Source of the DNA: Winogradskya humida
GTDB taxonomy: Bacteria > Actinomycetota > Actinomycetes > Mycobacteriales > Micromonosporaceae
NCBI RefSeq assembly: GCF_016862215.1
Contig: NZ_BOMN01000017.1
Coordinates: 32,023-96,022 of the forward strand
Direction of reading: 5' to 3'
Length of the DNA stretch: 64,000 bases
Shown: one piece after another, positions 25,145 to 32,080 of the stretch
How positions within the stretch are numbered: position 1 is the first letter of the stretch
How the letters are laid out: every line of letters starts with the position of its first letter
Made by a program: the position numbers and the translations under genes
The notes under the pieces: generated by a model
Database searches by the model: none
What the model was told of the DNA's origin: nothing
The model's input: the letters and a program-made list of their open reading frames with translations, nothing else

Positions 25145-26475
25145 GTGGGATGCACATCGCGCTCGACCTCTCCTTCACGCACACCGAGGGCAAATGGGCC
25201 CGCGAGGGCTCCTGGGTCGGCCTGGACTTCCCGGACGCCCGGATGTACATCGAGCTGGCCCGCACCGCGGAGCGCGCCGGCATCGACATGCTCTTCTTCG
25301 GTGACGGCACCGGCATCCCGGACACGTGGCAGGGCTCGATCGACGCGGCCGTGGAGTGGGGCATCCAGTGGCCCCGCCACGACATGAGCCCGATCATCGC
25401 GGCCATGTCCACGGCCACCGAGCACATCGGCTTCGGCCTGACGTACTCCTCGACGTTCATGCACCCGTTCTACGTGGCGCGGCTGCTGAACTCCCTCGAC
25501 CACGTCACCGGCGGGCGGATCGCGTTCAACGTGGTCGCCTCCACCCGCAGCGCCGACGCCGGCAACTACGGCTTCGACAAGCTGATGGAGCACGGCCTGC
25601 GCTACGAGCGCATGGAAGAGTTCATCGACGTCTGCCAGGCGTTGTGGGCGTCGGTCGCCCCGGACGCGATCATCCGGGACCGCGCGACGGGCCGGTTCGC
25701 CGACCCGGCCAAGGTGCACGCGATCGACCACCACGGGCAGTTCTTCGACGTGAAGGGGCCGCTGCCGAGCGTACCCAGCCCGCAGGTGTCGCCGGTGCTC
25801 GTGCAGGCCGGCAACTCCCCGCGCGGCATCGCGGCCTCCGCCCGGTTCGCCGACCTGATCTTCGGGTTCGGGGGCAGCGTCGCCGGGCAGCAGCGGCACC
25901 GCACGATGCTCGACACCGCGCTGAGCGAGCAGGGCCGCGACCCGGCCAAGGTCGGTATCCTCTGGGCCACCCAGATGATCGTGGGGCGGACCAAGGAGGA
26001 GGCGCAGGCGCGGCGCGAGGAGGTGCTGAGCTTCTGGAGCGAGGAGGCCGTCGGCGCGTACCTCTCGCACAACGCCGGCATCGACTTCTCCAAGCTGCCG
26101 GCCACATTCGCGGTGGGTGAGCTCAAGCGCCAGGCCCTGGAGGCGCAGGCCTCCCCCGGTGGCCTGATCGGCACGCTCATCACCGAGCACGGCGAGGACT
26201 ACCAGATGAGCCGGACCGAGTTCTTCGAGCACGGCTGGCGCAGCGCGACCGGCATGGACCACACCCTCTGCGGCGACCCGGCCACCCTGGCGGACCACCT
26301 GGAGGAGAACTTCGCGGCCACCGGCGCGCGGGGCGGCTACATGCTGTCCAGCCCGCTCGCCATGCCGCACGGCTACAGCGACATCGCGGAACTGCTGGTT
26401 CCGGAGCTGCGCCGGCGCGGGGCCCTGGCCCCGAAGTACCCCGGTAGAACTCTGCGCGAGAACCTAGCGCTCTGA
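25141..26475 (+). CDS. NtaA/SnaA/DszA-type FMN-dependent monooxygenase
   Basis: A 444-residue LLM-class monooxygenase of the long NtaA/DszA subgroup: MHIALDLSFTHTEGKW, YIELARTAERAGIDMLFFGD, TYSSTFMHPFYVARLLNSLD, GRIAFNVVASTRSADAGNYG and LVQAGNSPRGIAASARFAD. Members oxidise nitrilotriacetate, EDTA, dibenzothiophene sulfone and, in RcaE of Microbacterium, riboflavin to lumichrome. Presence beside a riboflavin kinase and flavin reductase makes a RcaE-like role attractive, but this is inference and no residue-level match to RcaE could be checked. ATG 25141 overlaps the previous stop; its stop shares one base with the MFS start (TGATG). Confidence 0.9.
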   Translation: MSGMHIALDLSFTHTEGKWAREGSWVGLDFPDARMYIELARTAERAGIDMLFFGDGTGIPDTWQGSIDAAVEWGIQWPRHDMSPIIAAMSTATEHIGFGLTYSSTFMHPFYVARLLNSLDHVTGGRIAFNVVASTRSADAGNYGFDKLMEHGLRYERMEEFIDVCQALWASVAPDAIIRDRATGRFADPAKVHAIDHHGQFFDVKGPLPSVPSPQVSPVLVQAGNSPRGIAASARFADLIFGFGGSVAGQQRHRTMLDTALSEQGRDPAKVGILWATQMIVGRTKEEAQARREEVLSFWSEEAVGAYLSHNAGIDFSKLPATFAVGELKRQALEAQASPGGLIGTLITEHGEDYQMSRTEFFEHGWRSATGMDHTLCGDPATLADHLEENFAATGARGGYMLSSPLAMPHGYSDIAELLVPELRRRGALAPKYPGRTLRENLAL

Positions 26476-27707
26476 TGGCTCAACCCGATACTCGGCCGGT
26501 TTCCTCGACGGCCGAGCAGACAGTGCTGCTCTGCGCCCTGATCGGGACAGCGCAGATGACCTGGGGGGTGGTCGTCCCCGTGCTGCCGCTCTTCCTGGAC
26601 CGGTACGGCATAGCCGCCGGGCTGCTCGGCACGGTGGTGACCGCGTTCGGGGTGGGTCGGGTCGTCGCCAACGTCCCGGCCGGGCTCGCCCTGCGCCGGA
26701 TCGCCGCACGGCCGTACCTCCGCACGGTAATGATCGCATTGGCCGCCGTGACTGCGTGCACCGGGCTGGCACATTCGGCCGGAGCCCTGATCGGGCTGCG
26801 GCTGATCGCCGGGGTCCTCGGCGGGGCGGCCGTGACGATCGGCTTCGCGGTGCTGGTGGCGGGCTCGCCGCCGGGGCGCCGCGGTGCCGTCATGGCGACC
26901 GCCACGGTGGTGCAGATGAGCGCCGGCGCGATCGGGTCGGTGCTCGGCGGGGCCGTCGTCGGGTTCGCCGGGCCGTCCTGGACGTTCGCGGTCGCGGCGG
27001 TGCCGGTGCTGGCGTGCCTGCTCTGGGACGCCGCCCGGCCGGCCACGCAGTACTGGACCACTCCGGCACCGGCAGCGCCGCCGGTCGCCGGGGCACCGAA
27101 GGTCTCGCTGTGGCGCGGCACCGGGCGTACGTGGCTGCTGGTGGCGCTCTGCGGGTTGTCGTTCGCGACGTTCTTCGCCCGGTTCGCCGGGGAGCAGGGG
27201 CTGGTGCCGGTCATCGCGTACGGCACCGGCGGGCTGACCCCCTTCACCCTGGGCCTGGCCACCGCCGCCGGGACCCTGGTCAGCCTCGCGGCGATGCCGC
27301 TGGTCGGCCGCTGGGTGGACGGGGGCGCCCGGGCCAGGCTGCTGGTACCGGGCGGGATCGCCGCCGCCACGGGGCTGTTCCTGCTGCCCCTGATGCACGT
27401 CCCGGCCGGTTTCGCGGCGGCGATCGTCGTGTACTCGGTCGGCACCGGGGTCGTCGGGATCCTGCCGGGGGTGATCACCGGGGACGCGTACCCGGCGGAG
27501 GCCGCGGGTGGCATCGTCGGTCTCACCCGCACCGCCGGTGATCTCGGCGCCGCGATCGGGCCGGTCTCGGTCTTCGCGGTCGCCGATCTGGCCGGTAACA
27601 CCGCGGCGTGTGCGGTCCTCGCCGTGCTCGTATTCCTTGCAGTAGGTGGCCTCATCGCGGCCCTGCCCCGGCGGCAGGCGCCTGTCCTGGCGGGAGCAGT
27701 TTCATGA
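26475..27707 (+). CDS. MFS transporter
   Basis: A 410-residue major facilitator with about 12 helices. The N-terminal half holds VVVPVLPLFLDRYG and the loop 2-3 region GRVVANVPAGLALRR; the C-terminal half holds MPLVGRWVDGGAR. It is coupled on both sides (TGATG upstream, ATGA to the riboflavin kinase downstream). With an ABC importer already in the cluster, it may export a product such as lumichrome or a ring fragment, or bring in a second substrate. Direction is not predictable. Confidence 0.88.
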   Translation: MAQPDTRPVSSTAEQTVLLCALIGTAQMTWGVVVPVLPLFLDRYGIAAGLLGTVVTAFGVGRVVANVPAGLALRRIAARPYLRTVMIALAAVTACTGLAHSAGALIGLRLIAGVLGGAAVTIGFAVLVAGSPPGRRGAVMATATVVQMSAGAIGSVLGGAVVGFAGPSWTFAVAAVPVLACLLWDAARPATQYWTTPAPAAPPVAGAPKVSLWRGTGRTWLLVALCGLSFATFFARFAGEQGLVPVIAYGTGGLTPFTLGLATAAGTLVSLAAMPLVGRWVDGGARARLLVPGGIAAATGLFLLPLMHVPAGFAAAIVVYSVGTGVVGILPGVITGDAYPAEAAGGIVGLTRTAGDLGAAIGPVSVFAVADLAGNTAACAVLAVLVFLAVGGLIAALPRRQAPVLAGAVS

Positions 27708-28093
27708 CGATCAAGGGTCCTGTTGTCACGGGTGCCGGGCGGGGCCGGGACCTCGGCTTCCCCACGGCCAACATCGGCGTCGAGGACGAGGCGTCGATCC
27801 CCGCGGACGGCGTCTACCTCGCCTGGTTCGCGCTCGACGGCGGACCGGACCGGGCGGCGCTGCTGTCGGTCGGCACCAACCCGACGTTCGACGGGGACCG
27901 GCGCACCGCCGAGGCGTACGTCCTGGACGTCGACGAGGACATGTACGGCCGGCACGCGCAGGTGCGCATCGTCACTCTGATCCGGGGGCAGATCAAGTTC
28001 GACTCGATCGATGCCCTGATCACCCAGATGCAGGCCGACGAACGCCGGGGCCGGGAACTGCTCGCGGGGCTCGGCGACGGGGAGCCGCGATGA
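27704..28093 (+). CDS. Stand-alone riboflavin kinase
   Basis: A 129-residue protein that is only the riboflavin kinase (flavokinase) domain: GAGRGRDLGFPTAN at 10-23, GTNPTFDG with Asn59 and Thr61 as the metal/ATP site, Glu70 in TAEAYVLD as the probable catalytic base, then MYGRHAQVRIVTLIRG and IKFDSIDALITQMQADE. Bacteria normally use bifunctional RibF with an FAD-synthetase domain; that domain is absent. A monofunctional kinase in a flavin-enzyme cluster is unusual, and RcaB of the known riboflavin-catabolic locus is such a kinase. It would make FMN for the two monooxygenases or process imported riboflavin. Confidence 0.88.
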   Translation: MTIKGPVVTGAGRGRDLGFPTANIGVEDEASIPADGVYLAWFALDGGPDRAALLSVGTNPTFDGDRRTAEAYVLDVDEDMYGRHAQVRIVTLIRGQIKFDSIDALITQMQADERRGRELLAGLGDGEPR

Positions 28094-28557
28094 TCACTTC
28101 TGTCCTGACACGTCGTAGGCTTGGCGGCATGCTGGAGGATGCCGACCCCACCACGACCGAGAAGGGCTGGCGGCGCTTCGGCCCGGACAGCGTCGAGCGC
28201 GGCATGTTGCTGGCGCTCAGCGAGACCTTCGGGACGGAGCTGCGGCCCCGCTCCATCGACCTGGGTGACGGCACCTGGCTCGAGATCGAGGGCGCCGACG
28301 ACAGCTGCTCGATCCTCATCCAGATCATCGGCAACCAGGGCAAGTTCACCTCGCAGCTGCGCAACAAGGTCATGGCCGACATGTTCAAACTGACCTGGCT
28401 GCGCACCGCGCTGTTCCCGGAGAGCCGCATCGTGCTCTGCGTCAGCGAGACCGCCGCACAGGTGTTCACCCCCGCCGGGTGGAGCACCAAGGCGGCCCGC
28501 GATCTCGGCATCGAGATCTGGCTCTTCGCCGACGGCAAACTCGTGACCCTGATCTAG
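28090..28557 (+). CDS. Unknown protein of the flavin cluster
   Basis: A 155-residue protein coupled to the riboflavin kinase by ATGA; an internal ATG at 28129 (MLEDADPTTTEK) may be the true start. No family is recognised. Visible features are an acidic beta segment LGDGTWLEIEGADDSCSILI, a central helix QLRNKVMADMFKLTWLR and a C-terminal alternating pattern RIVLCVSETAAQVF, then LGIEIWLFADGKLV. The D/E-rich strand followed by a strand-helix-strand could suit a restriction-endonuclease-like core, but no PD-(D/E)xK motif is clear. Position between kinase and reductases suggests a cluster-specific role. Confidence 0.75.
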   Translation: MITSVLTRRRLGGMLEDADPTTTEKGWRRFGPDSVERGMLLALSETFGTELRPRSIDLGDGTWLEIEGADDSCSILIQIIGNQGKFTSQLRNKVMADMFKLTWLRTALFPESRIVLCVSETAAQVFTPAGWSTKAARDLGIEIWLFADGKLVTLI

Positions 28558-28591
28558 CTCAGCCTTCAGCACACATAAGGAACCATCTCTC

Positions 28592-29125
28592 ATGAAGATC
28601 GCCATCGTGGTGGGCAACCCCAACCCGAAGTCACGCACCCTGCAGACCGCCGAGGCCGTCGCGGACGCCGTGACCGGCCTGTGGCACGGGATCGAGACCG
28701 AGCGGGTCGTCATCGATCTCGCCGACCACGCGGAGAAGCTGTTCGCGTGGGAGGACCCGGAGCTCACGGCGCTGAACGCGGAGGTCGCGGCGAGCGACAT
28801 CCTGATCGTGGCGTCCCCCACCTACAAGGCCACCTACACCGGCATGCTCAAGGCGTTCCTGGACCGCTACGGCAACAACGGCCTCGCCGGCGTCGTCGCC
28901 ATCCCGGTGATGACCGGCGCGGCCAGCCTGCACGCCCTCGCCGTGGAGGCCTACCTGCGGCCGCTGCTCGTCGAGCTGGGCGCCAGCGTCCCGACCCGCG
29001 GGCTCTACATGACCATGCCGAAGATGGACGAGCTGACCTCGATCGCCGCCGCCTGGGGCGCGGACGCCGCCCCCGCGCTGCGCGCCGCCCTCTCCTCCTC
29101 GTTCTCGGAGTCCCGCCATGGCTGA
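28592..29125 (+). CDS. NADPH-dependent FMN reductase, SsuE/LLM-partner type
   Basis: A 177-residue flavodoxin-fold reductase: IAIVVGNPNPKSRT phosphate loop, SPTYKATYTGMLKAFLDRY and IPVMTGAA. SsuE-type enzymes supply FMNH2 to LLM-class monooxygenases. Start ATG 28592 has AAGGAA upstream. It follows the unknown gene after 34 bases and overlaps the flavin reductase gene by 8 bases. With two monooxygenases and two reductases, one reductase per oxygenase is plausible. Confidence 0.9.
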   Translation: MKIAIVVGNPNPKSRTLQTAEAVADAVTGLWHGIETERVVIDLADHAEKLFAWEDPELTALNAEVAASDILIVASPTYKATYTGMLKAFLDRYGNNGLAGVVAIPVMTGAASLHALAVEAYLRPLLVELGASVPTRGLYMTMPKMDELTSIAAAWGADAAPALRAALSSSFSESRHG

Positions 29126-29612
29126 GATCCCTATCCCCAGCCGCGAGTTCCGCAGGGTCCTGGGCGGTTTCGCCTCCGGTGTCACGGTCATCACCGCGAT
29201 GGTGGACGGCGTCCCGGTCGGCATGACCTGCCAGTCGTTCTTCAGCCTGTCGCTGGACCCGCCGCTGGTCGCGTTCTCGCCGTCGCGGCGCTCCGCGTCC
29301 TACCCGCTGATCCGGCAGTCCGGCTCGTTCTGCGTGAACATCCTCGAGGCGTCCCAGCAGGCGCTCTGCGAGCAGTTCTCCCGGACCGGCACGGACAAGT
29401 GGAAGGGCGTCAGCTGGACGACCGGCGTGACCGGCAGCCCGCTGCTCGAGGGGGCCCTCGCCTCGATCGACTGCCGCCTCGACCAGGAGCTGGAGACCGG
29501 CGACCACTACCTGACCATCGGCCGGGTCGTCGAGCTCGACGCCGTCGAGGGGCGCGAGCCGCTGCTGTTCTTCAACGGCGGTTACGAGCGGCTCTGCGGC
29601 ACGGCCGCGTAG
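29118..29612 (+). CDS. Flavin reductase, HpaC/RutF-like
   Basis: A 164-residue split-barrel flavin reductase: FRRVLGGFASGVTVITAM, then GMTCQSFFSLSLDPPLVAF, SGSFCVNILE and the C-terminal HYLTIGRVVELD. RutF, HpaC and RcaD-like proteins share this fold and deliver reduced FMN to partner monooxygenases. The ATG lies inside the 3' end of the FMN reductase gene (8-base overlap). This is the last gene of the cluster; its stop at 29612 directly abuts the stop of the convergent MazF-like gene with no gap. Confidence 0.9.
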   Translation: MAEIPIPSREFRRVLGGFASGVTVITAMVDGVPVGMTCQSFFSLSLDPPLVAFSPSRRSASYPLIRQSGSFCVNILEASQQALCEQFSRTGTDKWKGVSWTTGVTGSPLLEGALASIDCRLDQELETGDHYLTIGRVVELDAVEGREPLLFFNGGYERLCGTAA

Positions 29613-29933
29613 TCAGTCACCCAGCTCGAACAGGTTGCGCACGGCCTCGGTGAGGCGGGACATGCTCGCCCCCGTCACCATGCCGATGCGCTCCGCACCG
29701 ATCGACGCCGGCAGCCGCCGCATGCGGTTGATCACCACCACCCCGGTGATCGGGTCCTGCTCCGTGAGGGCCACCGCGTACGGCGGGAGCTCCGTCACGC
29801 CGCGCTGGCGCACGATCGGGGCGCAGAACGGCGACGCGTTCGAGCGCTCGTTGTAGCTGTCGGCGGAGAGCACGATCACCCGGTAGCGCAGGTCGGTGCG
29901 GCTGCCGATGGTCCAGATCTCGCCGCGGTTCAC
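29613..29933 (-). CDS. MazF/PemK-family toxin, no antitoxin seen
   Basis: A 106-residue PemK/MazF-like protein: NRGEIWTIGSRTDLRYRVIVLS at the start, CAPIVRQRG, then VVVINRMRRLP and the helical tail LTEAVRNLFELG. MazF toxins are sequence-specific mRNA endonucleases, normally paired with a small antitoxin gene immediately upstream. No ORF of that type lies upstream (29934-30109 holds only a hairpin and a dyad). It may be an orphan, or use a distant antitoxin. The typical RP of the first strand is replaced by RY. Confidence 0.82.
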   Translation of the reverse strand: MNRGEIWTIGSRTDLRYRVIVLSADSYNERSNASPFCAPIVRQRGVTELPPYAVALTEQDPITGVVVINRMRRLPASIGAERIGMVTGASMSRLTEAVRNLFELGD

Positions 29934-29969
29934 GCGCCGAGCGTACCGTCGGGGCGATCACCTGACGTC

Positions 29970-30002
29970 AGCGCCGTCGGACCATTGCGGTCCGGCGGCG
30001 CT
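29970..30002. terminator. GC-rich hairpin between mazF-like gene and gnd
   Basis: AGCGCCGTCGGACC at 29970-29983 pairs with GGTCCGGCGGCGCT at 29989-30002 with one mismatch and a 5-base loop. It lies between divergent genes, so it may be an insulator, an attenuator in the gnd leader, or a protein site. No T-run follows on either strand. Confidence 0.4.
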
Positions 30003-30047
30003 GTGACGCGTACATGTGCAGGTCGAAGGCTGTTCGAACTTTCTCCG

Positions 30048-30064
30048 TTGTTAATCCGTAACAA
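30048..30064. promoter_or_regulatory. Dyad TTGTTA-N5-TAACAA upstream of gnd
   Basis: A perfect 6-bp inverted repeat with a 5-base spacer sits 46 bases before the gnd start, in an AT-rich patch where the promoter is expected. It is a candidate operator. The regulator is not identifiable from the window. Confidence 0.5.
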
Positions 30065-30109
30065 TAGACGGACGGCGTGCGACGACGCTCGCGTGGAGGA
30101 AGGACGTTC

Positions 30110-31543
30110 ATGACGCAGAAGGCACAGATCGGCGTAACCGGCCTGGCAGTGATGGGCCGCAATCTGGCTCGTAACTTCGCCCGGCACGGCCACACGGTCG
30201 CTTTGCACAACCGTAGCTACCACCGCACCAAGGAACTGGTCGAGAACTTCGGCGAGGAGGGCACCTTCCTGCCCGCCGAGACCGCCGAGGACTTCGTGGC
30301 GAGCCTCGAGAAGCCCCGCCGCGTGATCATCATGGTCAAGGCCGGCAAGCCCACCGACGACGTCATCGACGAGTTCGCGCCGCTGCTCGAAGAGGGCGAC
30401 ATGCTCATCGACGCGGGCAACGCCCACTTCGCCGACACCCGCCGGCGCGAGGCCGCCCTCAAGGCCAAGGGCCTGCACTTCGTCGGCACCGGCGTCTCCG
30501 GCGGTGAGGAGGGCGCGCTGCACGGCCCCTCGATCATGCCCGGCGGCTCGAAGGAGTCCTACAAGGCGCTCGGCCCGCTGCTCGAGGACATCTCCGCCAA
30601 GGTCGACGGCGAACCCTGCTGCGTCCACGTCGGCCCCGACGGCGCCGGGCACTTCGTCAAGATGGTGCACAACGGCATCGAGTACGCCGACATGCAGCTC
30701 ATCGCCGAGGCGTACGACCTGTTGCGCCAGGCGGGTGGCCACTCCCCGGCCGACATCGCCGAGATCTTCACCGGCTGGAACGAGGGCCGGCTCGGCTCCT
30801 ACCTGATCGAGATCACGGCCGAGGTCCTCAAGCAGGTCGACCCCGACAGCGGCAAGCCGTTCGTGGACATCGTCGTCGACCAGGCCGAGCAGAAGGGCAC
30901 CGGCCGCTGGACCGTCCAGTCCGCCCTCGACCTGGGCGTCCCCGTCAGCGGCATCGCCGAGGCCGTCTTCGCCCGCGCCCTGTCCGGCGGCGCGGACGTC
31001 CGATCGGCAGCCGCCAAGGCCGGTCTCCCCGGGCCGACCGCCTCCACCGTGGGTGGCGACCTGCAGGCCGACGTCGAACAGGCGCTGTTCGCCTCCAAGA
31101 TCGTGGCGTACGCGCAGGGCTTCCAGCAGATCCAGGCCGCCAGCGCGGAGTACGACTGGGAGATCGACCCGGGCGCCATGGCCAAGATCTGGCGCGCGGG
31201 CTGCATCATCCGCGCCAAGTTCCTCGACTTCATCAAGCAGGCGTACGACAAGGACCAGAACCTCGCCACCCTGCTCGTCGACGACTACTTCCTGGACGCC
31301 GTCGCCGGTGCCCAGGACGCCTGGCGCCGCGTGGTCGTCACCGCCGCCGAGCAGGGCATCCCCGCCCCCGGCTTCGCGTCGGCCCTCGCCTACTACGACG
31401 GCCTGCGAGCCAAGCGCCTCCCCGCCGCCCTGATCCAGGGCCAGCGGGACTTCTTCGGCGCCCACACGTACCACCGCACCGACAAGGAAGGCGCGTTCCA
31501 CACCCTGTGGGCCGCCGACGGCCGCAAGGAAATCTCCGCCTAG
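30110..31543 (+). CDS. gnd: 6-phosphogluconate dehydrogenase, decarboxylating
   Basis: A 477-residue NADP-type 6-phosphogluconate dehydrogenase, the third step of the oxidative pentose phosphate pathway, giving ribulose-5-phosphate, CO2 and NADPH. The cofactor loop is GVTGLAVMGRNLARN, the substrate region FVGTGVSGGEEGALHGPSIMPGG, and the catalytic Lys/Asn segment GHFVKMVHNGIEYADMQ. Length and motifs match the long homodimeric form. Start ATG 30110 follows GGAGGAAGG. It is followed by a strong hairpin at 31549-31574. Ribose or NADPH linkage to the neighbouring flavin cluster is possible but unproven. Confidence 0.97.
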   Translation: MTQKAQIGVTGLAVMGRNLARNFARHGHTVALHNRSYHRTKELVENFGEEGTFLPAETAEDFVASLEKPRRVIIMVKAGKPTDDVIDEFAPLLEEGDMLIDAGNAHFADTRRREAALKAKGLHFVGTGVSGGEEGALHGPSIMPGGSKESYKALGPLLEDISAKVDGEPCCVHVGPDGAGHFVKMVHNGIEYADMQLIAEAYDLLRQAGGHSPADIAEIFTGWNEGRLGSYLIEITAEVLKQVDPDSGKPFVDIVVDQAEQKGTGRWTVQSALDLGVPVSGIAEAVFARALSGGADVRSAAAKAGLPGPTASTVGGDLQADVEQALFASKIVAYAQGFQQIQAASAEYDWEIDPGAMAKIWRAGCIIRAKFLDFIKQAYDKDQNLATLLVDDYFLDAVAGAQDAWRRVVVTAAEQGIPAPGFASALAYYDGLRAKRLPAALIQGQRDFFGAHTYHRTDKEGAFHTLWAADGRKEISA

Positions 31544-31548
31544 TCCTC

Positions 31549-31574
31549 TGGGCCGGCCCTCCCGGGCCGGCCCA
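31549..31574 (+). terminator. Strong GC hairpin after gnd
   Basis: TGGGCCGGCCC and GGGCCGGCCCA form an exact 11-bp stem with a TCCC loop, starting 5 bases after the gnd stop. No U-tract follows, as is common for actinobacterial terminators. Confidence 0.7.
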
Positions 31575-31612
31575 TCACTACGCCGTCACTCCCCCACGCC
31601 GAAGTGAGCCCC

Positions 31613-32080
31613 ATGACCACCGATCGCTCCCGCCTGCGCCCCGCCACCTGGCTGGCGATCACCCTCGCCACGGCCTACACCACCCTCGCAGTCGTCATCG
31701 GCGTCGCGCAGCTGACCCAGCTCGACGACGGCAGCCTGCTGGGCACCCCGGCGGTCCCCACCTGGGTCCTGGCCCTCAGCGGCATCTGGCTCCTGACCCT
31801 GATCGGCACCCTGGCTGCCATCGCCATCTTCAACCGCCAGCTCCGCAAACTGCCCGGCGCCACCATCCGCCACTGGTTCACCCGCGTCTTCGTGGCCACC
31901 ATCTTCGCAACGCTGCTGCTCCAGGGCATCCTCGGCCTCAACCAGCACGACACCACCATCGTGGTGACAACCCTCCGCACCATCGGCGGCCTGGCCGTCC
32001 TCGCCGGAGTTCTACGCGCGCGAGCCCGCACCACACACCTGCTCGCCGCCCCCGCCCCCGAGGCTGCGGTGCCGGCTTAA
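31613..32080 (+). CDS. Small polytopic membrane protein
   Basis: A 155-residue protein with four hydrophobic segments: WLAITLATAYTTLAVVIGVA, WVLALSGIWLLTLIGTLAAI, VFVATIFATLLLQGILG and TIGGLAVLAGVL. The cytoplasmic tail is Arg- then Ala/Pro-rich. ATG 31613 is used; an upstream in-frame GTG at 31604 is possible. Four-helix DUF2975-like proteins have this layout, but the match is weak. It ends in a 4-base overlap with the convergent NACHT gene. Confidence 0.72.
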   Translation: MTTDRSRLRPATWLAITLATAYTTLAVVIGVAQLTQLDDGSLLGTPAVPTWVLALSGIWLLTLIGTLAAIAIFNRQLRKLPGATIRHWFTRVFVATIFATLLLQGILGLNQHDTTIVVTTLRTIGGLAVLAGVLRARARTTHLLAAPAPEAAVPA

